Source: Bacilli bacterium (GTDB taxonomy: Bacteria > Bacillota_I > Bacilli_A > RF39 > UBA660). Taken from it: DNA of 9,018 bases. Below are positions 7,270 to 9,018 of the stretch, piece after piece. The notes beneath the pieces are model-generated. The model was not told where the DNA came from. It worked only from the letters and a program-made list of their open reading frames with translations, and made no database searches. The first letter of the stretch is position 1. Every line of letters starts with the position of its first letter. The stretch lies in contig JAFPMR010000229.1 of the NCBI GenBank assembly GCA_017411235.1, positions 1 through 9,018 of the forward strand. The letters run 5' to 3'. The translations under genes and the position numbers were made by a program.

Positions 7270-7330
7270 AAAGGCACGCGAAGAAATAGAAATAGATATA
7301 GAAAAAGAAAAAAAAGAAAAAGGCACGAAG
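7265..7330. other. Composition junction: AT-rich Bacilli-type DNA to GC-richer phage-type DNA
   Basis: Up to about 7267 the sequence reads as the AT-rich gene. From 7331 onward it is clearly GC-rich. Between them lies a purine-rich bridge flanked by two near-copies of one word: GAAAAGGCACGCGAAG at 7268-7283 and GAAAAAGGCACGAAG at 7316-7330. The frame of the downstream ORF is closed by TAA at 7265-7267 and open from 7268 onward, so the join most simply lies at 7268-7280. No att repeat, integrase or target duplication is visible. Confidence 0.75.
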
Positions 7331-7621
7331 GTTCCCGATATGATCGGACCTTCGGCCTACGAGATGGTGACGCGCGCGGGCCTGCGACAGGGTGGTCATG
7401 GCGAGCCCGTGCCTTGGTGGGCACCGCCACAGCGCGATGTGTACATGGTGTGGAGTCTGGTGGCCGATGCCTGGGTGCCGCCATCGCAGATAGATGCCAA
7501 GGCCGAACGCCGGCGCCATGATGAGATGCAGCCAGCCGACTTTATGATGAAAACGGCCTGGGAAGTACTAACCGAAGAGGAACAAACAAGAATTCAAGAC
7601 GATGCAAAACGACAACTTTAA
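7268..7621 (+). CDS. Phage-type ORF of unknown function, 5'-truncated at the junction
   Basis: The frame is open from 7268 (after TAA at 7265-7267) to TAA at 7619-7621, giving 117 residues with no start codon before the ATG at 7340. The first part is Lys/Glu-rich (K-A-R-E-E-I-E-I-D-I-E-K-E-K-K-E-K). The remainder has G-P-S-A-Y-E-M-V-T-R-A-G-L, a Trp/Pro-rich stretch V-P-W-W-A-P-P, and a charged helical tail. If 7340 were the real start it would be 93 residues. I do not recognise the family. It overlaps the primase-helicase start by 20 bases, as is usual for co-transcribed phage replication genes, so a replication accessory role is possible but not shown. The product may have been longer before truncation. 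Confidence 0.55.
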   Translation, partial: EKAREEIEIDIEKEKKEKGTKVPDMIGPSAYEMVTRAGLRQGGHGEPVPWWAPPQRDVYMVWSLVADAWVPPSQIDAKAERRRHDEMQPADFMMKTAWEVLTEEEQTRIQDDAKRQL

Positions 7622-9018
7622 GCCACAAAAGCAGTGGCAGCAAACTAGCACAGGCTACTACATAGTGCCCATAGAGAAGCTGGACGTAAAGGGCGCCCAA
7701 AAGGATAAGGACGACAAGCCCGACCTGAAGGCGCTTGGCAAGACGATTGTGCGTTGCAAATGTCCCGACTGTAGCGACACGCGCAAGCACCAGGACGAGC
7801 ACTGCGTAAGGCTCGACACATTGACCGGCATGGGCAAGTGCTACAACTGTGGCTTCCACTTCATCATCAGCACTAAAGTGGCCGACTACAACAAGAAACG
7901 TGGCTATCAGAAAAAGAAATTCAAGTTGCCCGATACCAGCAAGCTGCGACCGATCGATGCCATAGGCATGGATTATCTGCTGAAGCGCAAAATTCAGCCG
8001 CAAACGGCCGCGAAGGCTGGTGTGCGCTCGGCCACCCGTACCATCGATGGCATTGAGCGCTCGTGCCTGGCCTTTACCTATCGTGAGGGTAACAAGGTGG
8101 TAAACATCCAGTATAAAACCACCAGCAAAGACTTTGCTGTTGAGAGCGACTGCGAGCTGATACCCTGGAATATTGATGCGGCCATCGGTCAGGACACGCT
8201 GATTATCACCGAGGGGATGATGGATGCGCTGGCGCTGATGGAATGCGGGTTCGACAATGTGATATCGGTATCGAACGGCGCCGAGAGCGATGTGCGAACC
8301 TTCGACCGCTTTCGCTACAGTCATCTGGATGGCATACGCACCATTTATCTGGCTGGCGACATGGACGATCCGGGCGTGGAGCTGCGCAACAAACTGGCGC
8401 TATACTTTGGCGAGGCCCGCTGTCGCATAGTGGAATGGCGCGTAGGTGAAGACACAGCTAAGGATGCCAACGAGATGCTGATGGATTACGGCGTGGATGC
8501 CGTGCTGCAGTGCATTAACCACGCCCAACCGTGCCCGATTGTGGGTGTTGAGACTATCGACGACTATCGTGAGCGGGCTAAATACATTTGGGAGCACGGC
8601 ATCGAACCAGGCAAAACCGTAGGGTGGGGTGAGTTTGACGGGTACATACAGTTTGAGCCAGGGCGCACGGTGATTATAGTGGGAGAGCCTAACACGGGTA
8701 AAAGTACCTTTGCCGACGACCTGATACTGAACCTGGCGTTGCAGCACGGATGGAAGGCAGCACTGTATTCGCCCGAGATGTTTCCACCCGAGCGCCACAT
8801 TGAGCGATTGGCCACCACCATAGCCGGTCGCAAGTTTCGCAAGGAGCTGGTGCAAACCGAGCGTGGCGTAGATTATCACAAGCCGCAGATACCGGAGCGC
8901 ATGGCCGACAGGATTCTTGATTGGCTGAGCGAGAACATCTTTTTTATTACCGAAACATCGGGCCGAACCATCCACAAGCTACTGCATCGTGCCGAACAGC
9001 TGCAGCAGCGTTACGGCA
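7602..9018 (+). CDS. Phage-type primase-helicase (zinc ribbon, TOPRIM, RecA-like helicase), 3'-truncated
   Basis: Open for 472 codons to the window end without a stop. Domains in order: a C4 zinc ribbon (Cys54, Cys57, Cys80, Cys83); a TOPRIM primase core with Glu204 in I-I-T-E-G-M-M-D-A, Asp253 and Asp255 in A-G-D-M-D-D-P-G, and K-D-A-N-E at 287-291; then a DnaB/T7 gp4-like helicase with Walker A G-E-P-N-T-G-K-S-T at 361-369 and Y-S-P-E-M at 389-393, where Glu392 matches the catalytic glutamate. Walker B and the later helicase motifs lie beyond the window. Such bifunctional proteins (T7 gp4, Twinkle type) unwind DNA and prime lagging-strand synthesis at phage replication forks. The ATG at 7602 is the only start codon after an in-frame stop at 7569-7571. 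No Shine-Dalgarno is seen, which agrees with a Bacteroidales-type host. Codon use (CTG, CGC, GCC, GGC) is wholly unlike the genes before 7265. Confidence 0.88.
   Translation, partial: MQNDNFKPQKQWQQTSTGYYIVPIEKLDVKGAQKDKDDKPDLKALGKTIVRCKCPDCSDTRKHQDEHCVRLDTLTGMGKCYNCGFHFIISTKVADYNKKRGYQKKKFKLPDTSKLRPIDAIGMDYLLKRKIQPQTAAKAGVRSATRTIDGIERSCLAFTYREGNKVVNIQYKTTSKDFAVESDCELIPWNIDAAIGQDTLIITEGMMDALALMECGFDNVISVSNGAESDVRTFDRFRYSHLDGIRTIYLAGDMDDPGVELRNKLALYFGEARCRIVEWRVGEDTAKDANEMLMDYGVDAVLQCINHAQPCPIVGVETIDDYRERAKYIWEHGIEPGKTVGWGEFDGYIQFEPGRTVIIVGEPNTGKSTFADDLILNLALQHGWKAALYSPEMFPPERHIERLATTIAGRKFRKELVQTERGVDYHKPQIPERMADRILDWLSENIFFITETSGRTIHKLLHRAEQLQQRYG

Noticed and set aside
7197..7519. Minus-strand open frames of 95 and 85 codons across the junction
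   Set aside because: They include a Phe/Leu/Tyr-rich stretch that is only the antisense of the A-rich bridge, and they cross the composition junction, so they cannot be real genes.
7270..7521. C-terminal 84 residues of the 6592 frame as a genuine Arg-rich domain
   Set aside because: The frame here is out of phase with the phage-type ORF in the same bases, and its Arg/Gly-rich sequence appears only after the composition change, so it is an artefact of the join.
7542..8324. Long open frame on the minus strand (260 codons)
   Set aside because: It lies opposite the primase-helicase gene, whose plus-strand motifs (zinc ribbon, TOPRIM) are unmistakable; the minus frame is an antisense by-product of GC-rich codons.
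8243..8449. Plus-strand open frame of 68 codons
   Set aside because: It is an out-of-frame reading inside the TOPRIM region of the primase-helicase.
8400..8975. Minus-strand open frames of 191 and 92 codons
   Set aside because: They lie opposite the TOPRIM-helicase linker and the Walker A region of the plus-strand gene and have no recognisable domain.
7265..9018. Genuine prophage or integrative element inserted in the acidic-protein gene
   Set aside because: Only replication genes are seen directly at the edge, with no integrase, att repeat or element end. It cannot be fully excluded because the window ends before the other boundary.

Overview
The window is made of two unrelated pieces. Bases 1 to about 7265 are very AT-rich; a hand count of one sample line (4681-4740) gives 14 G/C in 60. 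This part carries typical low-GC Gram-positive genes with strong Shine-Dalgarno sites (AGGAGG, AGGTGG), AGA-dominated arginine codons, only TAA or TAG stops, and TGG for tryptophan, as in the DPWP motif of TrmB. It therefore does not show the mycoplasma-type UGA code. This fits an AT-rich member of the Bacilli, possibly a gut lineage of the RF39 or Erysipelotrichales type; that placement is inference. From about 7268 to the end the base composition changes abruptly (line 8041-8100: 34 G/C in 60). The codons become CGC, CTG, GCC and GGC-rich and the Shine-Dalgarno sites disappear. This part looks like a phage or mobile-element replication segment from a Bacteroidales-like host.

Layout of the AT-rich part: the 3' end of a NUDIX/NrtR-type protein (1-336); a 173-base spacer with a weak promoter and short repeats; thymidine kinase tdk (510-1094); a convergent YfhO-family membrane protein on the minus strand (1091-3352) that shares its stop region and a bidirectional hairpin with tdk; a divergent promoter region; a MOP-family lipid II or polysaccharide flippase of the YtgP/SpoVB (MurJ-like) type (from the ATG at 3504 to 5174); a terminator; trmB (5230-5868); and a two-gene unit of an unrecognised lipoprotein (5922-6578) and an unrecognised acidic protein with an amphipathic N-terminus (6592 to about 7269, cut by the junction). 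Three plus-strand transcription units begin with an extended -10 box (TGnTATAAT), no recognisable -35 box and a leader of only about 15-17 bases. Two of these promoters share an identical 18-base core.

Layout of the GC-richer part: a 5'-truncated small ORF of unknown function (7268-7621) overlaps by 20 bases a primase-helicase with zinc ribbon, TOPRIM and RecA-like helicase domains (7602 to the window end, 3'-truncated). That gene is open for 472 codons.

Four genes of the AT-rich part (YfhO, the flippase, the lipoprotein and probably the acidic protein) act at the cell envelope, whereas NrtR-like, Tdk and TrmB concern NAD, nucleotide and tRNA metabolism. I see no defence system, CRISPR array, integrase, att site or tRNA. 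The most important point for a reader is the junction near 7268-7327. It is more likely an assembly chimera than a real integration, and no biological meaning should be read into the neighbourhood across it without checking the reads.
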